64,000 nucleotides of DNA from Pseudopedobacter sp039918235 (GCA_039918235.1 JBDSHZ010000043.1:29898-93897), one strand, 5' to 3'; counted from the first letter of the stretch, positions 17,855-27,900 are shown. The notes: a model not told the origin generated them from the letters alone. Translations and numbers: made by a program.

Positions 17855-18125
17855 CTTTTACTCCTTTCCAAAACGCCACATAATCTTTAATCTCTTTAGC
17901 GGCATCTTTAGGTTGAGGATAGAACCAAGCGACTTCCTTATTTTCATCTCCATTTACATCAATATTGTAGTAAGAAGCTTCCCCTTTCCAAGGACAGGAA
18001 GTATGTTTATTGGAGGGTGTAAAAAAGGTTTTATTGATAGAAGAAGGCGGGAAATAATGATTGTTCTCTATAACAATTGTCTCCTCACTTTCTGCAATGG
18101 TTTTTCCGTTCCAAATGGCTTTCAT
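17841..18125 (-). CDS. DUF427 domain protein
   Basis: The 94-residue protein is a single DUF427 domain, recognised by the MKAIWNG start, SCPWKGEASYYN and AWFYPQP segments. These small cytoplasmic beta-proteins have no assigned biochemical function. It is the first gene of the six-gene minus-strand unit running through the flavoprotein, the ABC transporter, egtB and egtD, and overlaps the next gene by 14 bp. No clear TAnnTTTG promoter was found in the short upstream gap. Confidence 0.85.
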   Translation of the reverse strand: MKAIWNGKTIAESEETIVIENNHYFPPSSINKTFFTPSNKHTSCPWKGEASYYNIDVNGDENKEVAWFYPQPKDAAKEIKDYVAFWKGVKVEKS

Positions 18126-18162
18126 AATTTCCTATTTAAGTTTATCTTATTCTATAAACAAT

Positions 18163-18190
18163 AAATGCTCCAAATTGATTTGGAGCATTT
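18163..18190 (-). terminator. Terminator of the NTF2-like gene
   Basis: AAATGCTCCAAAT and ATTTGGAGCATTT form a perfect 13-bp stem with a two-base gap in the middle. On the minus strand it is followed by ATTGTTTAT. It lies about 50 bp past the stop at 18239 and isolates the egt unit from upstream transcription. Confidence 0.7.
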
Positions 18191-18238
18191 AAATTGAGAA
18201 ATCCGATTTGGATGATCTATTTCATTACTAAATAAATC

Positions 18239-18670
18239 TTACTTAAAAATAGAGGTCACTTCTGTGATTTTCCAGCTTTGGTTTGTTCTTACCATGGTAA
18301 CATAATCTTCTCTAACAAAAGTTGGATAAATCATGCTGATTTTCACCAAACTGTAATTAGTTGTGCTCACCAATGCGCTTGAGGCAAGCTTGCAGTTTTG
18401 TATGATTCCAACATTTGATTTCATGAAAGCCAGCTCTTCATTTTTTCCGTGAGTCATCATTTTTCCGTTTCTCTCCAGGTTAAATTTTACATCGTTAGAA
18501 AGAATATTTGAAAAGTCTTCACTGTATCCAGTTTTGATTTTTTTAATATAGGTTTCTACATTATACTGTAAGCTTTTGTTGTCAATATTTCTTTCATCTG
18601 CTTTAGCGAAAGAAATGCCAGCTACTAAAAAGATAGCGACAAATAAGGTTTTAATTGTTTGAGTTTTCAT
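18239..18670 (-). CDS. Secreted NTF2-like / putative lumazine-binding family protein
   Basis: This 143-residue protein has a cleavable signal peptide ending about ISFAKA-DE. The mature part shows the cone-fold NTF2-like pattern (YNVETYIKKIKTGYSEDFSNIL ... DYVTMVRTNQSWKITEVTSIFK) seen in the putative lumazine-binding group common in Bacteroidota. These proteins bind small molecules or act as accessory domains; no catalytic residues can be assigned. It is a single gene with its own terminator. Confidence 0.7.
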   Translation of the reverse strand: MKTQTIKTLFVAIFLVAGISFAKADERNIDNKSLQYNVETYIKKIKTGYSEDFSNILSNDVKFNLERNGKMMTHGKNEELAFMKSNVGIIQNCKLASSALVSTTNYSLVKISMIYPTFVREDYVTMVRTNQSWKITEVTSIFK

Positions 18671-18839
18671 GGTTCTTGATTTTAATAATTAATAATTTTC
18701 TTATATATACAAGACACCACGAAAAGGCAAAACGTTACAGCGTTTATTCGATTTAACAGTTAAATAATGTTAAATTGATATTATTGGAAAAATTGAGGTT
18801 TTTTTGAGAAAAATAAAGATCATTTACAATGAATTAATA

Positions 18840-20321
18840 TTAATAGCCGATTCTTTTTAAACCGTCTTTTGCTTTTGTTTCTATGCTGTTCTCATATTCA
18901 TGGTTTTTCATAGCAATGGATTGCTTGAAATAACTGGCAGCCCTAGGACGATCATTTTTGTTTTCATAAATGTAACCAATAAAAAGAGCGGCATTAGCGG
19001 CATAATAGTAAGAGGTTGTTTTGCCTAGGCTCATTGCTTTTTGATAATTAGCAATTGCATCATTGCTTTTTCCAAGTTCATCATAAACCCTTCCAAATCT
19101 GTAATAATATTCAATTTGATCTCTTTGAAGTTTAAAATCAGAAACGGAATTTCCCTGCAATTGGGCCAATGCTTTAGCATAATAACCACCATCAAAATAA
19201 AAACGGGCTTTTAACAAGTCCTTATTTGGCGGGGTATCATTTGCTTCTTTTAATGCCTGTTTGTCCTTTTCATCAATGGTATTTCCTTGGCTTTTAACCA
19301 TTTTTAAAAAAGCATGATACCGCGAATCGTCATTTCTGAGATAATAGTAATAGGAAAGTTTGAGGTAAGCATCTTTCACATAATTAATTCCGTTATATTC
19401 TTTTAGGTATTTAATCAGATAAATGTTGGCGTCAGAATCCATACGGTTTAGCTTCGCATTTCCAATTAAATAGTTAATCAATGGAAATTCGCTATAATTG
19501 CTCCCTTGTGGTCTTTTGGTTAAATAAGAAATGGCAGTATCATTACGTCCGTTTCTCATAGAAATATAACCTTGTAAATAGGCTTTTAGCAGGCTTTTGT
19601 TACTATTAGAAGCCAAGTAAGACATGGTTTTTTGGTAATTATTTTTATTTGGAGCCAAATCTGTTTCTATGTAGCAGAGAAAAAAAACCACTTCATCTGA
19701 ATAGAAATTATAAGATGTTTTAGGCAGGCTACTCATTAGGCTTTCTAAGGTATTGATACCTCTGTTTACATTTCCTGTAAAGCCAAAAGTGGAGGAAAGA
19801 CTTTTTAAATTTGAAGGAATTGCACCCATAATTACATCAATTAAACCGGCACTTTTCTTATTTGGCAAAAAACCCGGAAATTTCTTCCCGTTTTCATCTA
19901 AAAGATTATCAGCCCTTCTAATATCTAAGGCGGAGGAAAGGAAATCTTGATAGCGGCTTTTTAGCAATCCCCATTGGAGGTTAACCTCTGCTTGGGCAAA
20001 AAGATAATATGGAGAATTTTTATCCTGCTTTTCAAGCAGATTTAACCGACTTGTTTTTAGAGATTTTAACCGCTCATAATCTGCTTTACTTTCTGAAGTA
20101 AGTAGCGTAAAAAAATCAACATAGTTATCTAAAAGAATAGAAATACCATTATTAGGATTTTGAGATTTTTCTCTTTGGATCAGGGTTTTTGCTTCTGTTA
20201 GCCTTAAATCAAAAATGGCTTCATAGGCATTAATGCAATTGGCGTTAAAATCAAAATTGGCTTTAGCAAGATTTATTGTTGTAAAGAATAGAAAAAGGAG
20301 GATAGTTAATTTTTTGATCAT
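18840..20321 (-). CDS. Periplasmic TPR-repeat protein
   Basis: The 493-residue protein has a signal peptide (residues 1-21, ending NLAKA). It is helical throughout, with recognisable tetratricopeptide repeats in the last third, for example YYRFGRVYDELGKSNDAIANYQKAMSLG and NAALFIGYIYENKNDRPRAASYFKQSIA. TPR proteins are scaffolds, so the partner is unknown. It seems to be a single gene. The 169 bp between it and the NTF2-like gene contain only AT-rich sequence and a weak AAACG/CGTTT repeat. Confidence 0.8.
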   Translation of the reverse strand: MIKKLTILLFLFFTTINLAKANFDFNANCINAYEAIFDLRLTEAKTLIQREKSQNPNNGISILLDNYVDFFTLLTSESKADYERLKSLKTSRLNLLEKQDKNSPYYLFAQAEVNLQWGLLKSRYQDFLSSALDIRRADNLLDENGKKFPGFLPNKKSAGLIDVIMGAIPSNLKSLSSTFGFTGNVNRGINTLESLMSSLPKTSYNFYSDEVVFFLCYIETDLAPNKNNYQKTMSYLASNSNKSLLKAYLQGYISMRNGRNDTAISYLTKRPQGSNYSEFPLINYLIGNAKLNRMDSDANIYLIKYLKEYNGINYVKDAYLKLSYYYYLRNDDSRYHAFLKMVKSQGNTIDEKDKQALKEANDTPPNKDLLKARFYFDGGYYAKALAQLQGNSVSDFKLQRDQIEYYYRFGRVYDELGKSNDAIANYQKAMSLGKTTSYYYAANAALFIGYIYENKNDRPRAASYFKQSIAMKNHEYENSIETKAKDGLKRIGY

Positions 20322-20348
20322 TCTAATTTAATAGTGTATAAAATAAAA

Positions 20349-20374
20349 AAACATCCTGATTAATCAGGATGTTT
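20349..20374 (-). terminator. Perfect-palindrome terminator of the zinc-ribbon/Nif3 operon
   Basis: AAACATCCTGATT followed directly by AATCAGGATGTTT makes a perfect 26-bp palindrome. On the minus strand it continues into TTTTTTATTTTA. It lies 27 bp beyond the stop at 20402. Confidence 0.85.
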
Positions 20375-20401
20375 TGTTTTTGTGCAATAAGAATACCAAA
20401 G

Positions 20402-21151
20402 TTAAACTACTTCTCCTTTGGCTACATCTGCCATGGTTTCATCAACTAAGATTCTGCCACAGTGCTCACAAACAATAATTTTCTTACGTTGACGGATATC
20501 CGACTGACGTTGAGGTGGAATTTGATTAAAACAACCAGAACATGAATCACGCTCAATAGTTACTACTGCTAAACCATTTTTAAAGTTGGTTCTTAAGCGG
20601 TTGTAAGCAATTTTTAAACGATCTTCAATTTTTTCTTCTGCTTTGTCAGCTTCTTTTAACAAAACTTCTTCTTCTTTTTGAGTTTCAGAAGTAAGGTTTG
20701 CCAATTCAGTTTGTTTAATTTCTAAATCGCCTTTTCTTTCTTCAAGATCTGTTAAAGCTTTCTCGTAAACCTCAGTTTTGCTGCTGATATCGTACTGCAA
20801 TTCTTTGATTTTCTTTTCAGAAACCAAAACATCTAATCCCTGAATTTCAATTTCTTTTGCAATTGCGTCAAATTCACGGTTGTTTTTAACGTTGTTCTGT
20901 TGTGTTTCATATTTCTTGACTAAAGCTAAAGATTCCTTAATCATGTTTTTGCGATTCACAATAGAATCCTCTAAATCATCCAATTCAGTTTTAAACTTCT
21001 GGATACGGGTTTCTAATCCGGCAACATCATCTTCTAAATCTGCAACTTCCATTGGAAGCTCTCCACGGGTCTGACGGATTTTATCAACTTTAGTGTGGAT
21101 GGTCTGTAGCTCGTATAAAGCTTCAAGCTTTTGTTCTATGGTTTGTTCCAT
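20402..21151 (-). CDS. Coiled-coil protein with C4 zinc ribbon (CT398/HP0958-like)
   Basis: The 249-residue protein is a long antiparallel coiled coil (residues 1-185) followed by a C-terminal zinc ribbon with CSGCF and CEHCG as the two Cys-x-x-Cys pairs. This architecture is that of the CT398/HP0958 (FlgZ-like) family, linked in other bacteria to sigma-54 or RNA and flagellar regulation. There is no sign of flagella here, so its partner is unknown. It overlaps the Nif3 gene by one base, an arrangement I recall as common in Bacteroidota. Confidence 0.88.
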   Translation of the reverse strand: MEQTIEQKLEALYELQTIHTKVDKIRQTRGELPMEVADLEDDVAGLETRIQKFKTELDDLEDSIVNRKNMIKESLALVKKYETQQNNVKNNREFDAIAKEIEIQGLDVLVSEKKIKELQYDISSKTEVYEKALTDLEERKGDLEIKQTELANLTSETQKEEEVLLKEADKAEEKIEDRLKIAYNRLRTNFKNGLAVVTIERDSCSGCFNQIPPQRQSDIRQRKKIIVCEHCGRILVDETMADVAKGEVV

Positions 21152-22248
21152 TAAGACAAATATTTTATTGGGTTTGTATTATTTTCAGTTAAACGGACCG
21201 CAAAGTTAGGAAATTTTTTCGTAATAATTTCCAATAGTAAATCTTGTGTAAATTGCTCACTTTCAAAATGTCCGATGTCTGCAATCACTATTTTTTCTTC
21301 AGCATCAAAAAACTCATGATATTTAAAATCTGCAGTCACAAAAACATCTGCTCCGGCTTTTATCGCTTTGCTTAAAAGAAAACTTCCAGAACCGCCACAA
21401 ACCGCTATCTTTTTTACCGGTTTTTTAACTATTTGAGTATGTCTAATTACAGAAACATTCATTTTATGTTTTAATAAATTTAGAAAAGACAGCCCGTCCA
21501 TTTCTTCCGGAAGTTCGCCAATCATACCAGAACCTACATTTTGATGGGAATTAGCTAAAGAATAAATGTCATAAGCTACTTCTTCATAAGGATGAGCGTT
21601 TAACAAAGCCATAATTATTTTCTTTTCGGCAAAAGCCGGAAAAACCATCTCAACCCTTATTTCTTCCTCCTGATGAAGCTGATTGATTGCTCCAACGAAA
21701 GGTTTCGCTTGATCATTCGGTTTAAAAGTCCCAAGTCCATGAGCATTAAAACTAACCTCACTATAATTGCCAATATTGCCTGCGCCAGCATTAAAAACTT
21801 CTTCTTTTACTTTCTCAGCTTCTTTTTGAGGGACAAAAAACACTAATTTTTTTAATAGTGAAGGTTTTGGAGAAAGAATCTGACAGTTTTTTAAACCTAT
21901 TTTCTCACAAATTTTTGCGTTAACACCATCAATCACACTATCTAAATTGGTATGAATGGCATATATAGCAATGTTATTTTGGATGGCTTTTATAATAACA
22001 CGCTCCACATAATTACTTCCGTTAAACCTTTTCAGTCCTTTAAAAACAATTGGATGATGAGAGATGATGACCTCGAACCCTTTTGTAATTGCCTCATCTA
22101 CAACGGCCTCTGTACAGTCTAAGCTGATTAATGCGTTGTTAATGACTTGATCATTAGCGCCCACAATTAATCCTGAATTATCATAAGTTTCTTGATAATT
22201 TAAAGGAGCAATCTCTTCTAAAAATAAAATGAGGTCTTTTAATATCAT
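21151..22248 (-). CDS. Nif3-like dinuclear metal-centre protein (GTP cyclohydrolase I type 2 family)
   Basis: The 365-residue protein has the long form of the Nif3 family, with a PII-like insert in the middle (about residues 130-230). Metal-binding motifs are ISHHPIVFKG and HTNLDS in the first half and VTADFKYHEF and DIGHFESE in the second. The fold makes a hexameric ring with a dinuclear metal site. Despite the database name, a cyclohydrolase role is not established for most members. It is transcribed with the zinc-ribbon gene. Confidence 0.92.
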   Translation of the reverse strand: MILKDLILFLEEIAPLNYQETYDNSGLIVGANDQVINNALISLDCTEAVVDEAITKGFEVIISHHPIVFKGLKRFNGSNYVERVIIKAIQNNIAIYAIHTNLDSVIDGVNAKICEKIGLKNCQILSPKPSLLKKLVFFVPQKEAEKVKEEVFNAGAGNIGNYSEVSFNAHGLGTFKPNDQAKPFVGAINQLHQEEEIRVEMVFPAFAEKKIIMALLNAHPYEEVAYDIYSLANSHQNVGSGMIGELPEEMDGLSFLNLLKHKMNVSVIRHTQIVKKPVKKIAVCGGSGSFLLSKAIKAGADVFVTADFKYHEFFDAEEKIVIADIGHFESEQFTQDLLLEIITKKFPNFAVRLTENNTNPIKYLS

Positions 22249-22363
22249 TTGATAAAATTAAAATAAATCAAACCATTTGATTGATATTTATTTTAAACTA
22301 TTGATTAATAAGCTTCAAATTATTAATTTGCTATTGTAAACCACTTTAATAAAAAGCTTAATT

Positions 22364-23800
22364 ATGATGAAACTCAAAATGATAATTTTGCTTCTATTTT
22401 TTAGTGAAATTTTGGTTGCCCAAGATTCTTCTATTACTAGTGTTATTGATTTAATTAAGCTAGAAAAGGCTGATTCTACCAAAGCAAGATTGCTCGGGAA
22501 GCTATCTTATGCTTATCAATACGTAGATTTTAATAAAAGTATTTACTACGCTGATAGCGCACTTAAACTCTCAAAAAAGATAAACTACAAGAAAGGAATT
22601 GCAAAATCATATAATTTTTTGGGCTTGGCGTATGCCACCATTGGCAAATTAGACTTGGCATTGCATAACTACCTATTGTCTTTAAAGGTTAACCAAAAAG
22701 CAGGCATTCAACCTGAGATGGCCAAAAACATGAATAATATTGGAGAAATATTAGTCAAAATTGGGGATGATAAAACAGCAGTTAAATATATCCGAAAAGC
22801 ATATCAGATTAATAAAAAGTATCACAATAAAAACTCAATGGCTATTTCTTTAAGCTTGATGTCTGATGTTTCTGCTAAAAGAAATCATTTTAAAAGCGCA
22901 TTAGCACATTTGAACCAAGCTAAAGTTGAAGCAGGGTCTTCAATTGGGATTTTTGATGATGGTTTTTATTTTTTTAGGTTGGGAGAAATATATCTTAAAG
23001 CAGGAGAGCCAGATTCGGCAAGGCTTTACTTTAGAAAAGTACTAAGTTTAAAAGAGGCTGAACCAGACCAAAAAATTTCCTCGCTCTACGGCTTGTCTAT
23101 CATTGAAATGAATTTTGGAGAGTTTAATAAAAGCAGGAAAATACTGAATGAAGCGCTAAGTATCGCTAAAAAATCAAACGCCCAATTTGAATTCATTAGA
23201 ATTTATAAAGCCTTAAGTGAAGTGTGCCTAAAATCAAATGACCTTAAATCCGCTCTTTTTTATATCCAAAAAAGAGATGATTTAAAAGACAAACTTTTAG
23301 GCTATAAAACTTCTGGAAGAATATCAGGATCTTTAAACACCATCATAACCGAACAGAAAGAAGCTGAAAATGAACGATTAAGGTTAGAATCTAAGCTTAC
23401 AGAAAATGAGCTTTCACTGCAAAAGACTGCTGTTTTAATATTGACAGTTGGGATTTTAGTTGCAATCTGCTTAAGTATATTGGCTTACAGGAACTTTAAA
23501 AGTAAGAATGAGACCAACAAAAAATTAAATATTGCCAATGATACCATCAATCAGTACAATATAGACTTAGAACAAAAAATAGAGAAAAGAACCCTTACCA
23601 TCACTAATCAAAATAAAAAGTTAAGAGAACTAGCATATTTTAACTCTCATACCGTTAGAAGGCATTTAGCCAACATATTAGGACTTATCCATTTAATGAA
23701 AGACGAGACAGACAAAAAAGAATTTTTGGACCTGATAGAATCTGAAGCTAATTCTTTAGATAAAACCTTAAATGAGATCAATAAAATGATTGAAAATTAA
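22364..23800 (+). CDS. TPR sensor protein with a histidine-kinase-like DHp segment but no ATPase domain
   Basis: This 478-residue protein has a signal peptide ending ILVAQ, TPR repeats from about 40 to 320, one membrane segment near 354-374 and a cytoplasmic coiled coil. It ends with LAYFNSHTVRRHLANILGLIHLM, which resembles the dimerisation/phosphoacceptor helix of Bacteroidota TPR histidine kinases. The stop follows 40 residues later and a convergent gene begins ten bases on, so no HATPase domain exists. It may be a receptor that is phosphorylated by, or pairs with, another kinase. This is inference from a single motif. Confidence 0.78.
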   Translation: MMKLKMIILLLFFSEILVAQDSSITSVIDLIKLEKADSTKARLLGKLSYAYQYVDFNKSIYYADSALKLSKKINYKKGIAKSYNFLGLAYATIGKLDLALHNYLLSLKVNQKAGIQPEMAKNMNNIGEILVKIGDDKTAVKYIRKAYQINKKYHNKNSMAISLSLMSDVSAKRNHFKSALAHLNQAKVEAGSSIGIFDDGFYFFRLGEIYLKAGEPDSARLYFRKVLSLKEAEPDQKISSLYGLSIIEMNFGEFNKSRKILNEALSIAKKSNAQFEFIRIYKALSEVCLKSNDLKSALFYIQKRDDLKDKLLGYKTSGRISGSLNTIITEQKEAENERLRLESKLTENELSLQKTAVLILTVGILVAICLSILAYRNFKSKNETNKKLNIANDTINQYNIDLEQKIEKRTLTITNQNKKLRELAYFNSHTVRRHLANILGLIHLMKDETDKKEFLDLIESEANSLDKTLNEINKMIEN

Positions 23801-23809
23801 TTCAAAAAA

Positions 23810-24166
23810 TTAACTCGTCATTTCCATAAAAGACCTGCTTTCCATTGCCATTTTATGATTGTACTCATTTGCTAAATTTTTATAGTTAATTAAATCTACA
23901 ATGGTGCCTATAAAACATAATCCTCCAGTAAAAAGGTATAAAATTCCCATTCCAATTTGATTTGTTGCAAACCTTTGTACACCCGCAACAACGATAAAGC
24001 CCAAAAGACCTGCAAATAATATATGTTGCGGATCTCTTCTTTTACCACTATAAACCATTAAGAAACGATTTTTTTGTTCATCAGATAAATTTTGGGAAAT
24101 TTCTTTTATAAACATCATTTCTTCTGGGGTGATGTTAGATAATGAGTATAGGTATTGTTCGTTCAT
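23810..24166 (-). CDS. TM2 domain membrane protein
   Basis: About 118 residues from the ATG at 24164-24166. Upstream in-frame codons overlap the DUF2752 gene and are not needed. Two hydrophobic segments (about 55-75 and 80-103) are separated by a short turn with the polar pattern of TM2 domains (GMGILYLFTGGLCFIGTIVDL). The function is unknown. It overlaps the DUF2752 gene by four bases (ATGA), and the two probably form a unit with the DUF4199 gene. Confidence 0.8.
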   Translation of the reverse strand: MNEQYLYSLSNITPEEMMFIKEISQNLSDEQKNRFLMVYSGKRRDPQHILFAGLLGFIVVAGVQRFATNQIGMGILYLFTGGLCFIGTIVDLINYKNLANEYNHKMAMESRSFMEMTS

Positions 24167-24444
24167 GAAGCTATTGTTTTTAAAGTAAGAGTGCAAATTC
24201 TGTAAATTATTACAAAAAAAGCAAAAATTCCGATAGGATGGGCATGCCAAGAATTTAGAAACTGAAAATGCATGAGATAATATAAGGAATGACCTAAGCC
24301 ACAACCAGGGCAAAATTTAAAACCTAACCAAGCCAAAGGGCATAAGCTGCTATGAGGAGACCCAACATCCATAAAATATAAAAACACCAGTGCGGTAACA
24401 AAGAAAAGTAGTTCTAAAGGAATTTTTTTATAGAGAGCTACCAA
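24163..24444 (-). CDS. DUF2752 small membrane protein
   Basis: This 93-residue protein shows the family signature CPLAWLGFKFCPGCGLGHSL, with two conserved CP/CPGCG motifs between hydrophobic helices. The start is a TTG directly abutting the stop of the DUF4199 gene; the first ATG would remove the first membrane helix. DUF2752 proteins have no known role, but the cysteine pattern is conserved and may bind metal or be redox-active. Confidence 0.82.
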   Translation of the reverse strand: MVALYKKIPLELLFFVTALVFLYFMDVGSPHSSLCPLAWLGFKFCPGCGLGHSLYYLMHFQFLNSWHAHPIGIFAFFVIIYRICTLTLKTIAS

Positions 24445-24852
24445 TTATAATTGTTTTGGGGTATTCATTAATAAAAGAGAATTTACGATGGTAAAAAGCA
24501 ATCCGATAACGATAGCTCCAAAAACACGCTCCATGTAATCTACAGTTAAATCCTGAGCAAAAATAGAGATGTAAATGAAACTGCTTCCCGCGGCTAATAA
24601 CCCACCTATTGCCAATATCTTAAAGCCTTCAAAAATACCTTCGAAAAAAGATAATTTCCCGCCTAACTCCTTTTTATATCCTCTAATTCCAAAATAAAGT
24701 CCAAGGAAAGGAATGAGGATAGAAGTGTATTCTAACCAATTATTGTTAGACTCTTCTACATTTTGTGGGTTATAGCCAAATAGCTGCATTAAAGCAATCC
24801 ATATTCCAGAAACCACGCCTATGATGATCCCTGAAATAACTGCGTTTCTCAT
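24445..24852 (-). CDS. DUF4199 membrane protein
   Basis: The 135-residue protein has four hydrophobic segments (about 4-24, 42-60, 76-98 and 108-128) and the pattern of DUF4199, a Bacteroidota family of unknown function. It is the first gene of the three-gene membrane-protein unit and is divergent from mfd, with only 110 bp between their starts. Confidence 0.8.
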   Translation of the reverse strand: MRNAVISGIIIGVVSGIWIALMQLFGYNPQNVEESNNNWLEYTSILIPFLGLYFGIRGYKKELGGKLSFFEGIFEGFKILAIGGLLAAGSSFIYISIFAQDLTVDYMERVFGAIVIGLLFTIVNSLLLMNTPKQL

Positions 24853-24938
24853 AATTCTTAATTTGTAAAATTAAATATAAAATTAATTAAGGGTTTTTAA
24901 CAACCAAATTGATGCTTATATGTTTAAATCTCATTAGC

Positions 24939-24946
24939 TATATTTG
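24939..24946 (+). promoter_or_regulatory. Bacteroidota -7 promoter element of mfd
   Basis: TATATTTG matches TAnnTTTG. It ends 16 bases before the chosen mfd ATG at 24963, implying a very short leader and supporting that start. A -33 TTTG at normal spacing was not found. Confidence 0.6.
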
Positions 24947-24962
24947 CATCAAGCACCCATCA

Positions 24963-27900
24963 ATGAATATTAAAGAGATACTGGAAAAATATAAGACCGA
25001 TGAAAGGATTCTTAAACTAACTAAGGCTGTTCAGTCTAAAAATTCTAGAATTCAGTTAAAAGGTCTCATTGGTTCTCTTGACGCATTTGTTGCCACGGCC
25101 AATTATTTTTTGAACCATAGAAATATGGTTTTTGTTTTGCCAGATAGAGAAGAAGCTAATTATTTTCAAGCTGATTTAGAGAATTTAATGGAGAAAGAAG
25201 TCCTGATTTTTCCATCTTCTTACCGTAAATCTTTTGATTTTACGCAGACAGATTCGGCAAATGTGCTGATGAGGGCAGAAGTTTTAAATGAATTGAACCA
25301 TGCTTCTGAATTTGGGAATTTGATTGTTACTTATCCTGAGGCTATGGCCGAAAAGGTAATTGATAGAAATGCACTTATCAAAAACACGTTAGAAATTTCT
25401 ATCAATAATAAGTTGAGTATTGAGTTTATCAATGAATTTTTAATTGATTATGATTTTGAAAGAACCGATTTTGTTTATGAGCCTGGGCAGTTTTCTGTTC
25501 GTGGCGGAATAGTAGATATCTTCTCTTTTTCTCATGATTTACCTTACCGGATAGAGTTTTTTGGCGATCATATCGAGTCTATCAGAACTTTTGAGATTGA
25601 AGATCAGCTATCTGTTGAGCAGGTAAAATCCATTACCATTGTTCCTAATGTGCAGGCTAAATTTTTAACAGAAAGCAATATTTCTTTGCTCGAATTTATT
25701 GATAGAGATGCCGTAATCTGGTTTAAAGATGTAGCGTTTACACTTGATATTATCAAAACTGGCCATAAAAAAGCAGTGGAATTATGGAAAGCATTATCTG
25801 CCGAGCAAAAAAAGCAAAACCAAGATTGGATTGATCCGAAATTTGCTTTTACCAATGAGAAAATGATTGCAGATCAGCTCAATGATTTTCCTGTTGTTGA
25901 ATTTGGCAAGCAATTTTTTTATCACGCAACAGAAGTGATTAATTTTGATGCCCGTCCGCAGCCTTCCTTTAATAAAGATTTTAACTTACTTATTCACAAC
26001 ATTAAGCAAAACGAGGAGCAGAAAATCGAGAATTTTATCTTAACGGATTCTTCTAAACAACAGGAACGTTTGTTTGCCATTTTTGATGATCTGGATAAAA
26101 AAGTAAAGTTTCATCCCTTAAATATTTCCATCCGAGAAGGATTTATTGATCATACGCTAAAAATAGCCTGCTATACAGATCATCAAATATTTGATAGGTA
26201 TTATAAATATAAACTCAAAAGAGGTTATGCCAAATCTCAGGCAATTACGCTGAAAGAACTCCGCGATTTAAAACCTGGCGATTACATTACGCACATAGAT
26301 CACGGCATTGGTAAATATGCCGGGTTGGAAAAGGTAGAAGTAAATGATAAAGTACAGGAAATGATCCGTTTGGTTTATGCCGATAACGATTTGCTGTACG
26401 TAAATATAAATTCGCTAAACCGTATTTCTAAATATGCAGGTAAAGACGGGCACCAGCCTAAAATGAATAAATTAGGCACTGATGTTTGGGACAAGCTAAA
26501 AAAAACCACAAAAAAAAAAGTTAAAGACATTGCCCGTGACCTGATCAAACTTTACGCCTTACGTAAAGCACAAGAGGGAATGTCGTTCTCACCTGATACG
26601 TATTTACAGAATGAATTGGAAGCTTCTTTTATTTATGAAGATACACCAGATCAGGTTAAGGCTACTTCGGATGTAAAAAAAGACATGGAATCGCCTCACC
26701 CAATGGACCGCTTGGTTTGCGGTGATGTGGGTTTTGGTAAAACTGAGATTGCCATTAGGGCAGCGTTTAAAGCTGCTACAGATGGAAAGCAGGTGGCTAT
26801 TTTGGTGCCTACTACCATCTTGGCCATGCAACATTATAAAACTTTTAATGAGCGTTTAGCAGATTTTCCTGTCAGGATAGATTATATCAATCGATTTAAA
26901 TCCTCAAAGCAAGTAAAAGATACCTTAGAAGCTTTGAAAGTTGGAAAAGTGGACATCATTATTGGTACGCATAAATTGGTTAGTAAAGATGTAAAGTTTA
27001 AAGATTTAGGTCTTTTAATTATAGATGAAGAACAAAAATTTGGTGTTACTGTAAAAGAAAAACTGAAGCAGTTTAGGGCAAATGTTGATACCTTAACTTT
27101 AACTGCAACACCAATTCCACGGACGTTGCACTTTTCCTTAATGGGTGCAAGGGATTTATCCATTATGCAAACACCGCCACCAAACCGCCAGGCGGTACAA
27201 ACAGAGTTGCATGTTTTTAATGATAAATTGATTAAAGAAGCAGTGGAATATGAATTGGACCGGGACGGACAGGTTTTCTTTATCCATAACCGGGTTGCCG
27301 ACTTGCGCCAGTTAGGTGGTTTAATTCAGAAACTGGTACCCAAAGCAAAAATTGCCATTGCACACGGGCAATTAGAAGGGGACAAACTGGAAGATATTAT
27401 GCTCGATTTTATTGAGGGTAAGTATGATGTTTTAATAGCGACTACAATTATTGAATCAGGTTTGGATGTTCCAAACGCGAATACCATGTTGATCAATCAT
27501 GCGCACATGTTCGGTTTGAGTGATCTGCACCAAATGCGTGGAAGGGTTGGGCGTTCCAACAAAAAAGCTTTCTGTTATTTATTGAGTCCGCCTTTGTCAA
27601 CTTTAACTTCTGAAGCCAGGAAAAGATTGAGTGCCATTGAAGAATTTTCTGATTTAGGAAGCGGTTTTAATGTAGCGATGCGGGATTTGGACATCCGCGG
27701 AAGCGGAAACCTTTTGGGCGCAGAGCAAAGCGGTTTTATTGCCGAAATCGGTTTTGATATGTACCATAAAATTTTGGATGAAGCTATTCAGGAATTAAAG
27801 GAAGATGAATTTAAGGGGTTATTTACTGATGATAAACCTCGCCCGTTTGTAAGCTTTACGCAGATTGATACCGATATGGAATTGATGATTCCTGACGAAT

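Noticed and set aside
17700..18164. 154-residue plus-strand ORF over the flavoprotein and DUF427 genes
   Set aside because: Lies antisense to two recognised genes and crosses their overlap; no motif.
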